64,000 bases of DNA from Kineosporiaceae bacterium (GCA_016794595.1 JAEUJN010000027.1:1-64000), one strand, 5' to 3'. Counted from the first letter of the stretch, positions 1 through 8,230 are shown. Notes: generated from the letters alone by a model not told the origin. Numbers and translations are program-made.

Positions 1-134
1 AGATCGAACAAGCGCCCCAGATCAGCCCAGACAGGACACGCCGAAGCCGTCCCCAGGTGGTCCCATGACTGGCAGAACAGGTGGTCCCATGCCCGTGGCA
101 GAACTCAACTCACGGTGGTCCCATCCCCGTGGCA
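1..134. mobile_element. Terminal repeats of an insertion sequence (end fragment)
   Basis: Three near-identical copies of a motif of about 22 bp, core GTGGTCCCAT followed by GTGGCAG (or CTGGCAG), lie at 54-77, 78-104 and 112-134. Multiple short direct repeats of this kind at an element end are typical of IS21-like transposases' binding sites. The element would end at the CA at 133-134, because host coding sequence resumes directly afterwards (SRPBCC remnant). The rest of the element would be upstream of the window. No transposase is visible here, so the family assignment is an inference from the repeat layout. Confidence 0.55.
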
Positions 135-313
135 GGCGACAGATCCGGCTGGCCTTCGGCGAGAGCGTCGCCGGGATCACTCTGCACGAACTCACCGGCG
201 GCCGGCTGAGGATCGTCGTCGAGCATCGAGGGTTGGCGTCGGTCGACGAGGTGGAGCAGTGGAAGTTCTACTGGTCCGACTGGATCGATGCCGTCGATGA
301 CGGACACCAATAG
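135..313 (+). pseudogene. 3' remnant of an SRPBCC/AHSA1-type gene cut by the insertion sequence
   Basis: An open frame through the IS repeats ends in about 58 residues that look like the C-terminal strand-helix unit of an AHSA1/SRPBCC (START-like) protein: TLHEL..GG.LRIVVEHRGL followed by a Trp-rich helix YWSDWIDAV. Family members are about 140-160 residues, so roughly two thirds is missing at the 5' side, exactly where the IS repeats begin. The frame has an ATG at 65 inside the IS end, but the first 23 codons are IS sequence and no functional product is expected. The remnant is assigned from pattern recognition only. Confidence 0.5.
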
Positions 314-323
314 CGCACCGGTG

Positions 324-335
324 TAGTATTCGAGC
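324..335 (+). promoter_or_regulatory. Leaderless -10 element before the PadR gene
   Basis: TAGTAT at 324-329 is followed by exactly 6 nt and then the GTG start at 336. In actinobacteria this spacing puts the transcription start on the first base of the start codon. No Shine-Dalgarno sequence is present, which agrees with a leaderless mRNA. Confidence 0.6.
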
Positions 336-920
336 GTGATCGACTCCGAGCTCGCGCTGGCCGCCCTGTTGGGGGAGCTGGGGCCGAGCTCGGGCTACGG
401 CATCACCTCGATCGTCCGGCAGCGCGGCATGCAACGGTGGGCAGGCCTGAGCCCGACCTCGATCTACCAGGGGCTGCGCCGACTCGAGGCCAGGGGGCTG
501 GTGTCCTCGGCTCCCGATCTGGCCAAGCGCGGCCGCGGCCCGGTCGGGCGCCTCGCCGCCCTCACGCCGGCCGGGGCGGAGCTGGTGCGTCGCGAGCTCA
601 CCGCCGCACTGGCCGACGCGCCGGAACAATCCACCCGGTACCGCATCGCCCTGGCCTTCGTGCCCCAGGTGGGGGAGCGGATCGCGATCGCCCAACTCGT
701 GGCACGGGCCGACGCACTGCGGGCACGCGCGCGTCAGGTCCGCCTTGCCCGGGCAGCGGGCGACGGGGCGATGGGCGGGGCCGCGGACGGCGCCGCAGAG
801 TCGGCCGCGGAGTCGCTGGGCGCGCGGCTCGTCTTCGACTACGTCCTGGCCGCGCTCGAGCACGAGATTGCCGTCACCGAACGGCTGACAGAGATCCTTC
901 AGGAGGCACGGTCGTCATGA
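336..920 (+). CDS. PadR-family transcriptional regulator
   Basis: 194 residues. The N-terminal ~90 residues are a PadR winged helix: LALAALLGELGPSSGYGI, then a recognition helix region SPTSIYQGLRRLEARGLV and the wing (GPVGRLAALTPAGAELV). The C-terminal half is a long helical region with an Ala/Gly-rich insert (about 140-160), as in the longer PadR proteins that dimerise through C-terminal helices. It starts with GTG behind a leaderless -10 and overlaps the next gene by 4 nt (ATGA), so the two are co-transcribed and translationally coupled. This suggests it controls its own operon with the BtrH-like protein. The ligand is unknown. Confidence 0.85.
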   Translation: MIDSELALAALLGELGPSSGYGITSIVRQRGMQRWAGLSPTSIYQGLRRLEARGLVSSAPDLAKRGRGPVGRLAALTPAGAELVRRELTAALADAPEQSTRYRIALAFVPQVGERIAIAQLVARADALRARARQVRLARAAGDGAMGGAADGAAESAAESLGARLVFDYVLAALEHEIAVTERLTEILQEARSS

Positions 921-1897
921 CCATCCACGTCACCCCATTCGTCGGTGTGCACTGCGAGACGGTGGCCACCGGGACACTGCTGAACGCTCTGGGCTGCGAG
1001 CTGTCCGAGCCGCTGTTGCTGGGACTGGGCGAGGCATTCGGCTTCGTCTACCTCAACCTGTCCAGCCTGCCGTTCGGCCTGATCGGCGGGCGGAACAAGC
1101 CCTTCGCCCTGACCGGCAACGCCTGCGGCCACCTGGGGCTGGACTGCCGGGAGAGCCAGACCTCGTCGGTGGCCAAGGCCTGGAGGCAGCTCGAGCAGGA
1201 CCTGGCCGCCGGTCACCCGGTGGGGCTGCAGCTGGATTGCTTCCACCTGCCCTACTTCGCGAACGCCCCGCACTTCGCCGGGCACTTCGTCGCCGTGACC
1301 GGGCTGGACGACGACCGGGCCGAGGTGGTCGACACGGTGCAGCAGGGCACCAGGCAGCAGGTCCCCCGGACGGCGTTGCAGGCCGCCCGCCACGCCGGCG
1401 GGCCGATGTCGGCCAAGGCGCGGTCCTACACGATCACCGGCGAGGTGACCGCCGACCTCGGTGTGGCGGCCCTGGCTGCGATGCGCGCGACGGCGTCCGC
1501 GTACCTGGCACCGGACTTCGGTGGCATGGGGGCACCCGGACTGGCGAAGCTGGCCACGGCGATGCCGGGCTGGCTGGGGCGATCGGCCACGCCGGGTGAG
1601 GACCTGCACCTCGCCGCGGACCTGATCGAGCGGGCCGGCACCGGCGGTGCCCTCTTCCGCACCCTCTACCGGGACTTCCTGGCCGAGGTCGCCGAGCTGG
1701 TTCCCGGTCGGGCAGACCAGATCCTGCAGGCGCGGGACCGGATCGCCGCCTCGGCGCAGCTGTGGACGACGATCGCGCACTTGCTCGATCAGTGCGCCGT
1801 GGACGGCTCGCCGGCCCACCTGCGGCAGGCAGCCTCTCTCTGCCGTCCGATCGCCGACGCGGAGGTCGCCGCCATGCGGGTGCTGGCCGAGCTCTGA
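917..1897 (+). CDS. BtrH N-terminal domain / DUF4872-like protein (papain-like fold)
   Basis: 326 residues. The start ATG at 917 overlaps the PadR stop and is preceded by AGGAGG at 901-906. The N-terminal part has GVHCETVATGTLLNALG, where Cys is the likely nucleophile, and about 110 residues later HFAGHFVAVTGLDDD, a papain-like His strand. This layout is that of the BtrH_N family; the C-terminal 150 residues are helical and fit the DUF4872 extension. BtrH itself transfers an acyl group from an acyl carrier protein to an aminoglycoside in butirosin synthesis; no carrier protein or antibiotic cluster is seen here, so the substrate is unknown. The gene is convergent with the TIR-STAND gene 41 nt downstream. 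Confidence 0.7.
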   Translation: MTIHVTPFVGVHCETVATGTLLNALGCELSEPLLLGLGEAFGFVYLNLSSLPFGLIGGRNKPFALTGNACGHLGLDCRESQTSSVAKAWRQLEQDLAAGHPVGLQLDCFHLPYFANAPHFAGHFVAVTGLDDDRAEVVDTVQQGTRQQVPRTALQAARHAGGPMSAKARSYTITGEVTADLGVAALAAMRATASAYLAPDFGGMGAPGLAKLATAMPGWLGRSATPGEDLHLAADLIERAGTGGALFRTLYRDFLAEVAELVPGRADQILQARDRIAASAQLWTTIAHLLDQCAVDGSPAHLRQAASLCRPIADAEVAAMRVLAEL

Positions 1898-1938
1898 GCC
1901 CCGCCTCCGTCCCCCGATACCTCCCGGGAGGCCGCCGA

Positions 1939-4900
1939 TCACCAGCCGGACGTCGCGAGGCGGTGATCGGGGCCGCGGTGATCAGGGTCGAGTGGGGGGA
2001 GGTTCACCACGGCCCAGTGCCCACCGGCCCCCACGGCGAGCCCGGTGGCGAGCCCGTTGTCGAGCCCGGTGTCGAGCCCGGTGGCGATCCAGGCCACGGG
2101 CCCGGTGCAGGCCAGCGCCAGGGTGAGCACGCACTCCCCGGTCCCCAGGTGCCAGATCCGGGCCGCACCGTCACTGCTGCCGGAGGCCAGGTGCCGGCCG
2201 TCGGGGGCGAGTGCCAGGTGGTACACCGGGCCACCGGGGCCGGTCAGGGTGCCGATCGCCTCGCCGCTCGCCACCTCCCACAGCCGCACCGTGCCGTCCT
2301 CGCCCGAGGACACCACCGTGCGTCCGTCGCTCGCGAAGGTGACATCCCAGACCTGGCTCCGGTGCCCGGTCAGGGTGCGCAGCGGCGTCGCCGTGGTGAG
2401 GTCCCACAGCCGTACCGTGCCGTCGTCGCCGACGGAGGCCAGCACGCGACCATCGGGGCAGACCTCGACCGCGCGCACCTGCCTGGTGTGCCCGGCCAGC
2501 ACCGGGCCGGCCTCCCCGGTGTCGGCGTTCCAGAGCCGTACCGTGCCGTCCTCCCCGGCGGTGGCCAGCAGGTGGCCGTCAGGGGAGTACGCCACGTCCC
2601 AGACCTGCGCGCGGTGCCCGGTGAGGACGAGCAGTTCGCTGCGGGTGCCGACATCCCACACCCGCACGGTGCCGTCCCAGCTGGTCGAGGCCAGCCGGGT
2701 GTCGTCCGGGCTGAACTGCACGCCCCAGGCCGGCGCCGTGTGCCCGACGAGGTCACTCGCTCGCCCGCCGTCGGCCGCGTCGCAGAGGACGGCCCGGCCG
2801 TCGGCGTGGGCGGTGGCGATCAGGTTCCGGTCGTGGCTGACGACGACCCCGTAGGCTCGGCCGGGTCGCGGGCTGGGCGCTGCCGGGCCGTCGCCGAGGT
2901 CGGCGAGGTCGGTCACGTCCCAGATGCGGGCGGTGGTGTCCGCGCCGCAGGTCACCACCTGCTCGCGACCGGGCAGGAACGCCACGTCGTGGACGGCGTT
3001 GCTGTGGCCTTCCAGCACGGCCAGTCGTCCGCCGGTGGCAACGTCCCAGAGCTGCGCGGTGCCGTCGAAGCCCGCGCTGGCCAGCAGGCTGCCGGACCGG
3101 TCGAACGCAACGCCCCACACCGCCTCGCCGTGACCGGCCATCACGTGCAGCGGCTCCGTGGCGTCCGGCTGCCAGATCCGCACGGTGCCGTCGTCGCCAC
3201 AGGAGGCGAGGCGGCTGCCGTCGCGGGTGAAGGCCAGCGCGCGAACCTGGTCGGTGTGTCCCACCAGTGACCCCAGCGGGGCGCCGGTCACCGCGTCCCA
3301 GCTCCGCACGACGCCGTCCCGGCCCGCGCCGGCCACCCGGGCGCCGTCCGGGCTGAAGGCGACGGCCCAGACCGGGGTCCCCGCCTCGAGTACCAGCTCT
3401 CGCCGGCCGCTGGCAACCTCCCAGACGGACACGGTCCCGCTGGCGCAGGCAGCCGCCAACCGGCGGCCGTCGGGACAGAAGCAGACCGACCAGACCTCGT
3501 CCGGGTCGCCGCGCAGCAGGCCCGGGGCACCGCCGTCGTGGGTGTCCCAGAGCCGGACGCCGCCGTCGGCGCACCCGGCGGCGACCTGGCGGCCGTCGGG
3601 GGAGAACGCCACATCGCCGACGGGACCGGCGGCGTCCAGGGTGAGCAGGTGCTCGCCGCTGACGGCGTCCCACAGCCTGGTCGTCCCGTCACCGGCGCCG
3701 GTGGCCACCAGGCGGCCGTCGGGGCTGGGCGTGACCGCCCAGACGTCGGCCGTGTGCCCGCGCCAGGATCCGCGCAACTGGGCCGAGGGCACCGGCAGCG
3801 TGCCGTACCTCAGGCGCCGTTCGCCCGGGTGCCCCAGCCCGACGGCGTCCGCCCAGGCCTCGAGGCTGATCGTCAGGTCACGCTCGTGCCCGGCGGCCCG
3901 GAAGAGCGCGCCGTGGCGCAGCACCCGGCCCATCAGGTGCAGGGGCTCGTCCGCCCCGACCGCGGTGGCCTGGCAGACCGCGGTGACCTCGGCCTCGGCT
4001 GCCGCCGGTCCCTGGCGCCGGATCCGCTCGGCGAGTCGGTCGAGGTCACCGGCCAGCGTGCGCAGGGTGCTCCGGTTCAACCCGGCCCGGCAGGCGTGCC
4101 AGACCAGGTGGTCCCACAGGTACGGGGAGCGGTCGGCCAGCTCTGCCCAGCGACCCGGGCCCGCCGCCAGGGCCAGTTCCCACAGGCGCAGGTGGACGTC
4201 GGCGGTCGGTTCGCTCGCCTGCAGCACGAGGAAGTCGTGGACGTGGTCGTGCAGCACGATGCCGTCACCGGAGCGGACGGCGATGTCCTTGGCCACCAGG
4301 CGATCCAGGACCGCCTCGGCCTCGGCCGGACCGAGCGACCAGACGTCGGCGAGCACCCGGGCGGGGACCGTGGTGTCCGGCGGGAAGGTGCCCAGGCTCA
4401 GGGCGCGCCGGCGATCCGGTGGGTCCAGGGTGTCGATCGCGACCCAGAGTGCCTTCTGCGCCGAGGACGCGTCGTCGCCGCTGCCGAAGCGGGCGGACAG
4501 CCCCGGCAGTCGACCCAGCACAGCCGGCCAGCCGCCCTCGACGCGCGCGGTCGCGGCCAGGACGGCGAGCGCCAGTCGCAGCCCGCCGGCGGCATCGAGC
4601 ACGGCGGCCAGGTCGTCGGGACCGGTCGGGGCCCCGAGCGGCAGCGCCGCCAGGAACGTCGTGGCCTGTGCGGCGGTCAGCCGTCGAAGCTCGACCCGGA
4701 CGCTGGCGACGGGCAGGGCCTCGACGAACCGGGTGGTGAACAGGATCCGTGAGCGCGTGCCGGGGCGCTGGACGTCGAAGGCGCGGGACTGCCAGGGATG
4801 CCACACGTCATCGATCACGAGCAGGACGCCGGCCTCGGGCAGGGCAGCGGCCAGCAGCTTCTTGCCGTGGTTGATGTCCTGTGGCCGAACTCCCGTGTGC

Positions 4901-5772
4901 TGCAGGCGTTCCAGCAGTTGGGCCTGGAGCCGGCGGACATCCTCGCTGGTGGCCAGTTCGCCGACCGTCACCCAGATCGCGCCCCCGGGGAACGACCCGG
5001 CGATCCGGCGGGTGACGGCCCCGGCGAGCACGGACTTGCCGGTTCCGCCCTCGCCCACCAGGGCGACGACCGGTTCGGTCACCAGCAGCTCGCCCAGCTC
5101 GACCGACTCGGTGGGCTCGACGAACTGCTCCGGGATGCTCGGCAGCCCGTACAGCCCGGGCTCGCCGGGGTGCTCGGGTGCCTCCGATTCCCCCGGAGCA
5201 GGGCCGGGCTGGGCCGGTGCCCGGCCCTGAGGGGGGGCCACGTCGTCCGGGACGGCGTGGAGGTCCCCGTCCCCGGGTCCCGCCGCGGCGGAAACGGTTC
5301 GCGCGTGCCGTCCGACCAGGTCCGAGAGCCGGGTCAGCACCCGGTCGCGGGTCGCGTCGTCGGCCGCGACGAGGAGCTCCTCGCGCAGGTCGTTGACGAA
5401 CGTGCGCAGGCGCAGGGGGTCGTCGCTGTCCAGATCGTGGACGGCGAGCAGGAAGACACCGAAACCGGGCTCACTCGCGCGCGCGAGCACCGTGGGCCAC
5501 TCGTGTTCCTGGATGTAGGTGGACACGGACCAGGAGTCGCTGATGATGATGATCGCGCCGGCCGCGCTCGCCAGGACCCGTTGGATCTCCGGGGTGAACT
5601 CCTCCCAGACGTCCAGGTTGCGCACATCGCGCCACAGGTCGATCTCCCCGCGGCGGCGGCGCGCAGCGAGTTTCGCCTCGACCTTGCCGGCCAGGTCGCG
5701 CTCGTCACGGGAGTAGCAGACGAAGTACAGCGGCGCGGCCGACCCCGCAGGTGGTGACTGCGCGAGCGGCAT
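1939..5772 (-). CDS. TIR / NB-ARC (STAND) ATPase with double WD40 propeller
   Basis: 1277 residues. TIR domain about 14-150 (LYFVCYSRDERDLA; WRDVRNLDVW; SDSWSVSTYIQEHEWP, whose Glu is the likely NADase residue). A Pro/Ala/Glu linker follows (165-215). NB-ARC about 228-400 has Walker A GEGGTGKS (240-247), Walker B LLVIDDVW (317-324), SRILFTTR (341-348) and GGLRLALAV (396-404). A winged helix follows with an Apaf-1-like VLHDHVHDFL (506-515), then a helical spacer. From residue 671 there are 13 clear WD repeats ending in LWD-type motifs plus a degenerate last blade, about 14 in all, or two seven-bladed propellers. The architecture is that of Apaf-1/NLR-like sensors: the propellers detect a trigger, the ATPase oligomerises, and the TIR acts. 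In bacteria such proteins are linked to phage-induced NAD depletion; that role is inferred here. TACGAT lies 5 nt before the ATG (near-leaderless). Four 12-bp direct repeats at 2038-2085 encode the tail. Confidence 0.9.
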   Translation of the reverse strand: MPLAQSPPAGSAAPLYFVCYSRDERDLAGKVEAKLAARRRRGEIDLWRDVRNLDVWEEFTPEIQRVLASAAGAIIIISDSWSVSTYIQEHEWPTVLARASEPGFGVFLLAVHDLDSDDPLRLRTFVNDLREELLVAADDATRDRVLTRLSDLVGRHARTVSAAAGPGDGDLHAVPDDVAPPQGRAPAQPGPAPGESEAPEHPGEPGLYGLPSIPEQFVEPTESVELGELLVTEPVVALVGEGGTGKSVLAGAVTRRIAGSFPGGAIWVTVGELATSEDVRRLQAQLLERLQHTGVRPQDINHGKKLLAAALPEAGVLLVIDDVWHPWQSRAFDVQRPGTRSRILFTTRFVEALPVASVRVELRRLTAAQATTFLAALPLGAPTGPDDLAAVLDAAGGLRLALAVLAATARVEGGWPAVLGRLPGLSARFGSGDDASSAQKALWVAIDTLDPPDRRRALSLGTFPPDTTVPARVLADVWSLGPAEAEAVLDRLVAKDIAVRSGDGIVLHDHVHDFLVLQASEPTADVHLRLWELALAAGPGRWAELADRSPYLWDHLVWHACRAGLNRSTLRTLAGDLDRLAERIRRQGPAAAEAEVTAVCQATAVGADEPLHLMGRVLRHGALFRAAGHERDLTISLEAWADAVGLGHPGERRLRYGTLPVPSAQLRGSWRGHTADVWAVTPSPDGRLVATGAGDGTTRLWDAVSGEHLLTLDAAGPVGDVAFSPDGRQVAAGCADGGVRLWDTHDGGAPGLLRGDPDEVWSVCFCPDGRRLAAACASGTVSVWEVASGRRELVLEAGTPVWAVAFSPDGARVAGAGRDGVVRSWDAVTGAPLGSLVGHTDQVRALAFTRDGSRLASCGDDGTVRIWQPDATEPLHVMAGHGEAVWGVAFDRSGSLLASAGFDGTAQLWDVATGGRLAVLEGHSNAVHDVAFLPGREQVVTCGADTTARIWDVTDLADLGDGPAAPSPRPGRAYGVVVSHDRNLIATAHADGRAVLCDAADGGRASDLVGHTAPAWGVQFSPDDTRLASTSWDGTVRVWDVGTRSELLVLTGHRAQVWDVAYSPDGHLLATAGEDGTVRLWNADTGEAGPVLAGHTRQVRAVEVCPDGRVLASVGDDGTVRLWDLTTATPLRTLTGHRSQVWDVTFASDGRTVVSSGEDGTVRLWEVASGEAIGTLTGPGGPVYHLALAPDGRHLASGSSDGAARIWHLGTGECVLTLALACTGPVAWIATGLDTGLDNGLATGLAVGAGGHWAVVNLPPLDPDHRGPDHRLATSGW

Positions 5773-5908
5773 GGGCGATCGTAGCGCCGCGCGGGTGCCT
5801 CACCGGGTGGTCACCCGTGGGTCACGAGCCGGTCAAGAAGTCCGCCCGGTCGGCCGATGACACCCCCAAGGGCCGCCGACCGGGGCGGCGTGATCCGAGG
5901 GGTGTCGG

Positions 5909-6370
5909 GTGAGCAGGCAACTGGACGTGCTCCTGGTGAGTTCGAGCGGCGGGCACCTGGCGCAGCTCACCGCGCTCGAGCCCTGGAGCCGGCAGCACCG
6001 TCGCCGCTGGGTGTGCTTCGACACCCCGGACGCCGTGAGCATCCTGCGGGGTGAGGACGTGTTGTGGGCTTACCACCCGACCACCCGCAACGTGGTCAAC
6101 CTGGTGCGCAACATCGGTCTGGCCTGGCGCGAGCTGCGCCGGCGGCGTCCGGATGTGGTGGTCTCGACCGGTGCCGGGGTCGCCGTCCCGTTCTTCCTGG
6201 TGGCCAAGCTGTTACGGGTGCCCACCGTGTACCTGGAGGTGTACGACCGGATGGACAGTCCCACCCTGACCGGACGGCTGTGCCGGCCGTTCACCGACGC
6301 GATGCTCGTCCAGTGGGAGGAGCAGCGCGAGCTCTACCGGGGCGCCGACGTGGTGGGGTGCGTCCTGTGA
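5909..6370 (+). CDS. Alg14/PssD-like glycosyltransferase subunit (membrane-anchor half)
   Basis: 153 residues. LLVSSSGGHLAQL near the N-terminus and the VVVSTGAGVAVPFFLVAKLL hydrophobic segment are those of the Alg14/PssD family, the N-terminal half of a GT28-type UDP-GlcNAc transferase that recruits the catalytic Alg13-like half to the membrane. The partner is encoded next, overlapping by 4 nt (GTGA). GTG is chosen as start because GAGGGGT lies just upstream; the TIR-STAND gene is divergent. The gene holds a TTA codon at 6212-6214 (codon 102), the only in-frame TTA I noticed in the window. The pair probably adds one sugar to a lipid-linked or surface glycan, but no other pathway gene is adjacent. 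Confidence 0.8.
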   Translation: MSRQLDVLLVSSSGGHLAQLTALEPWSRQHRRRWVCFDTPDAVSILRGEDVLWAYHPTTRNVVNLVRNIGLAWRELRRRRPDVVVSTGAGVAVPFFLVAKLLRVPTVYLEVYDRMDSPTLTGRLCRPFTDAMLVQWEEQRELYRGADVVGCVL

Positions 6371-6870
6371 CCCGGCGGATGTTCGTCACCGTGGGCACCG
6401 ATCACCACCCGTTCGAGCGGTTGATCGGCTGGGCGGAGAACTGGGCCGCCCGGGTCGAGGACTGGGAGGTGCAGGTGCAGCACGGGCGCACCCGGCCCCC
6501 GCGGCACGGCATCGGGTTCGACTTCTGCAGCCACGATCGGCTCCAGGAGCTCTTCGAGACCAGCGATGTGATCGTCACCCATGGCGGCCCGGCCACCATC
6601 ACCGAGGCGCGCCGGTTGGGCCACCGCCCGATCGTCGTCCCGCGGGACCCGCGGCTGGGTGAGCACATCGACAACCACCAACAGCTCTTCGCCCGCCGGC
6701 TGGGTGCGGCCGGGGTGGTGGAGCTGACCGAGACCGAGGACGACTTCCTGGCCGCTGTGGTCGCCATGAGCTATCTGCCGCGGCAGCGCTCGGCGTCCGA
6801 GGAGGTCCCTGCGGGGGTGTTCCGGGTCGGCGCGGTGATCGAACGGCTGGCCCAGCGCCGGCGTCGGTGA
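6367..6870 (+). CDS. Alg13/PssE-like glycosyltransferase catalytic subunit
   Basis: 167 residues, matching the C-terminal nucleotide-sugar-binding half of GT28 enzymes (MurG/Alg13). Visible motifs: MFVTVGTDHHPFERL at the start, then DVIVTHGGPATITEA and RPIVVPRDPRLGEHIDNHQ, which form the UDP-sugar pocket. The GTG start at 6367 overlaps the stop of the Alg14-like gene, so the two subunits are made together and should form one enzyme. A longer frame opens at 6064 but would run through the Alg14-like gene and is not the real start. Confidence 0.82.
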   Translation: MTRRMFVTVGTDHHPFERLIGWAENWAARVEDWEVQVQHGRTRPPRHGIGFDFCSHDRLQELFETSDVIVTHGGPATITEARRLGHRPIVVPRDPRLGEHIDNHQQLFARRLGAAGVVELTETEDDFLAAVVAMSYLPRQRSASEEVPAGVFRVGAVIERLAQRRRR

Positions 6871-6916
6871 CCATGAGCACGGCCCCCGCAGCATGGTTAC
6901 TTTGCGAGTTCAATCG

Positions 6917-6951
6917 TTAACGGACAGTCATATCCCTGATAGATTTCCCCC
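6917..6951 (+). promoter_or_regulatory. Complete promoter with leaderless start
   Basis: TTAACG (6917-6922) and TAGATT (6940-6945) are 17 nt apart, and the GTG start codon at 6952 follows after 6 nt. The surrounding 50 bp is AT-rich compared with everything nearby, which makes this one of the clearest promoters in the window. Confidence 0.6.
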
Positions 6952-7314
6952 GTGCGGAACGAGTCTCGACGGTTGGCCGATCGATTCGGCGGCGCTGTCG
7001 ACACCGAGCCGATCGACCTGCGGGACATCCGCCGGGCGGCCCCGCCACGCGCCGAGGTGGTCCACCAGCGCCTGGGCCCGGGCCGGCGGCGGGTGGCCCC
7101 CATCCCGCCGGCCACGGTGACGGTGTTCGGTGCCCCGATTCCCGGAGCGGACGTCGCCGACCCGGAACCGGGCGCCCAGATCATGCTCCGCCGCACCCCC
7201 TGGGGGACGCCGCTGCGCCGTCGTCAACTGCGTCTGGCGGGTGTGATCCTGGCCGGGATCTCGGCGGTCGCCCTGGTGGTCACGGCTGCGGCCAGCGTGT
7301 TCGGCGGCTCCTGA
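6952..7314 (+). CDS. Small protein with C-terminal membrane anchor, unknown function
   Basis: 120 residues, not recognised. The first 90 residues are polar, rich in Arg and Pro and probably unstructured. They are followed by a basic stretch (LRRRQLRLAG) and one transmembrane helix of about 22 residues at the very C-terminus (VILAGISAVALVVTAAA). It looks like a tail-anchored protein with its N-terminus in the cytoplasm. It starts with GTG behind a strong promoter without an RBS. It stands alone between the Alg13-like gene and the repeat protein downstream. No function is proposed. Confidence 0.6.
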   Translation: MRNESRRLADRFGGAVDTEPIDLRDIRRAAPPRAEVVHQRLGPGRRRVAPIPPATVTVFGAPIPGADVADPEPGAQIMLRRTPWGTPLRRRQLRLAGVILAGISAVALVVTAAASVFGGS

Positions 7315-7461
7315 CCGTCGCAGGATCGATCGGTTGCCCGGCGGTCGCCCCGAGCGACATGAATCACGCTCTGCGTCACTCTTGCCCGCGGCTCGAGAGG
7401 CGTTCAATGGGACCAACGGTCGATCCTCGGTCCTGACCTCTGCTGGGCAAAGGGGCTCATC

Positions 7462-8193
7462 ATGGCGTGGAAGTGCAAATCGGCGCGCACGGTGAACGAC
7501 GTCCTGCACCTACTGAACGGGGAGTCGCGGTACGACCGGCCCGTTCCGGACGCCCGGATCTGTATGGCCTGGCGGGGGGAGCACCCCCACTTCTGGGTGT
7601 TCGCGCCCAAGGCGGTTCGCTCACGGCAGCCGCACGACGGCCTCGGCGACTGGGCGGTGCGCACGAGCACCGATCCTGACGAGGTGATGCGCCTGCTGGG
7701 CGGCGAGGAGTCGTCCTCGGGGCGGATCGACCACCTGCAGGTCTGTGCCGCCTGGGTCGGTGATCACCACGAGTTCCTGGTCTTCCACCGGATCGCCTCG
7801 GGCGAGGCGGACCCGACCATGGATCCGGGCAACTGGGGCTGGAAGCTGTCCACCCGGGCGGTGGACGCCCTGGACTTCCTCAATGGCAACGGGCCCTACG
7901 ACGACCCGGTCTCGGCGGCCCGCATCGCCACCGCCCACCGCGATCATCACGACGAGTACTTCGTCTTCTACCAGCGGGAAGGGCGTCCGCTGGCCGGGGA
8001 GTGGGCCTGGCAGGCGGTCACCTCGGCGAACGCCGTCCGGGGCCTGGTCGAGGTCAGGGACGCACCACCGGTCGACTTCCAGATCGCGGCGCCCTCGGTG
8101 GACCTGGGCAGCTTCCAGGTCTTCGCCCACCCGCTGCCCTCGGCACCGGCGATCGTGGATCTGGCCGAGTCGGCGACGGCGGATCGCCTCTGA
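7462..8193 (+). CDS. Uncharacterised protein of three to four ~60-residue repeats
   Basis: 243 residues, no family recognised. Three internal copies start at about residues 2, 62 and 124, each with a W-x-(W/V/C)-K/R opening, a helix V..(V/A)L.(F/L)LNG, then AxI..A(W/H)R..H..F.VF. A fourth partial copy begins at 179 (EWAWQAV..ANAV). Aromatic and His residues are conserved in every copy, so each unit is probably a small alpha/beta ligand-binding module. There is no signal peptide or membrane segment, so it should be cytoplasmic. The ATG follows AAAGGGG at a good distance. The gene lies directly upstream of recQ, which has its own promoter, so there is no evidence of a functional link. Confidence 0.7.
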   Translation: MAWKCKSARTVNDVLHLLNGESRYDRPVPDARICMAWRGEHPHFWVFAPKAVRSRQPHDGLGDWAVRTSTDPDEVMRLLGGEESSSGRIDHLQVCAAWVGDHHEFLVFHRIASGEADPTMDPGNWGWKLSTRAVDALDFLNGNGPYDDPVSAARIATAHRDHHDEYFVFYQREGRPLAGEWAWQAVTSANAVRGLVEVRDAPPVDFQIAAPSVDLGSFQVFAHPLPSAPAIVDLAESATADRL

Positions 8194-8230
8194 TCGCTGC
8201 GGTCGTCACGGTCGTCGGGTGAGACGCTCG

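Noticed and set aside
1939-3800. Regularly spaced DNA repeats that could suggest a CRISPR array
   Set aside because: The period is about 120 bp, repeats are degenerate and translate into WD40 blades of one continuous frame.
6064-6870. 268-codon version of the Alg13-like gene
   Set aside because: The first 101 codons overlap the Alg14-like gene in another frame and show no homology; the GTG overlapping its stop is the natural start.
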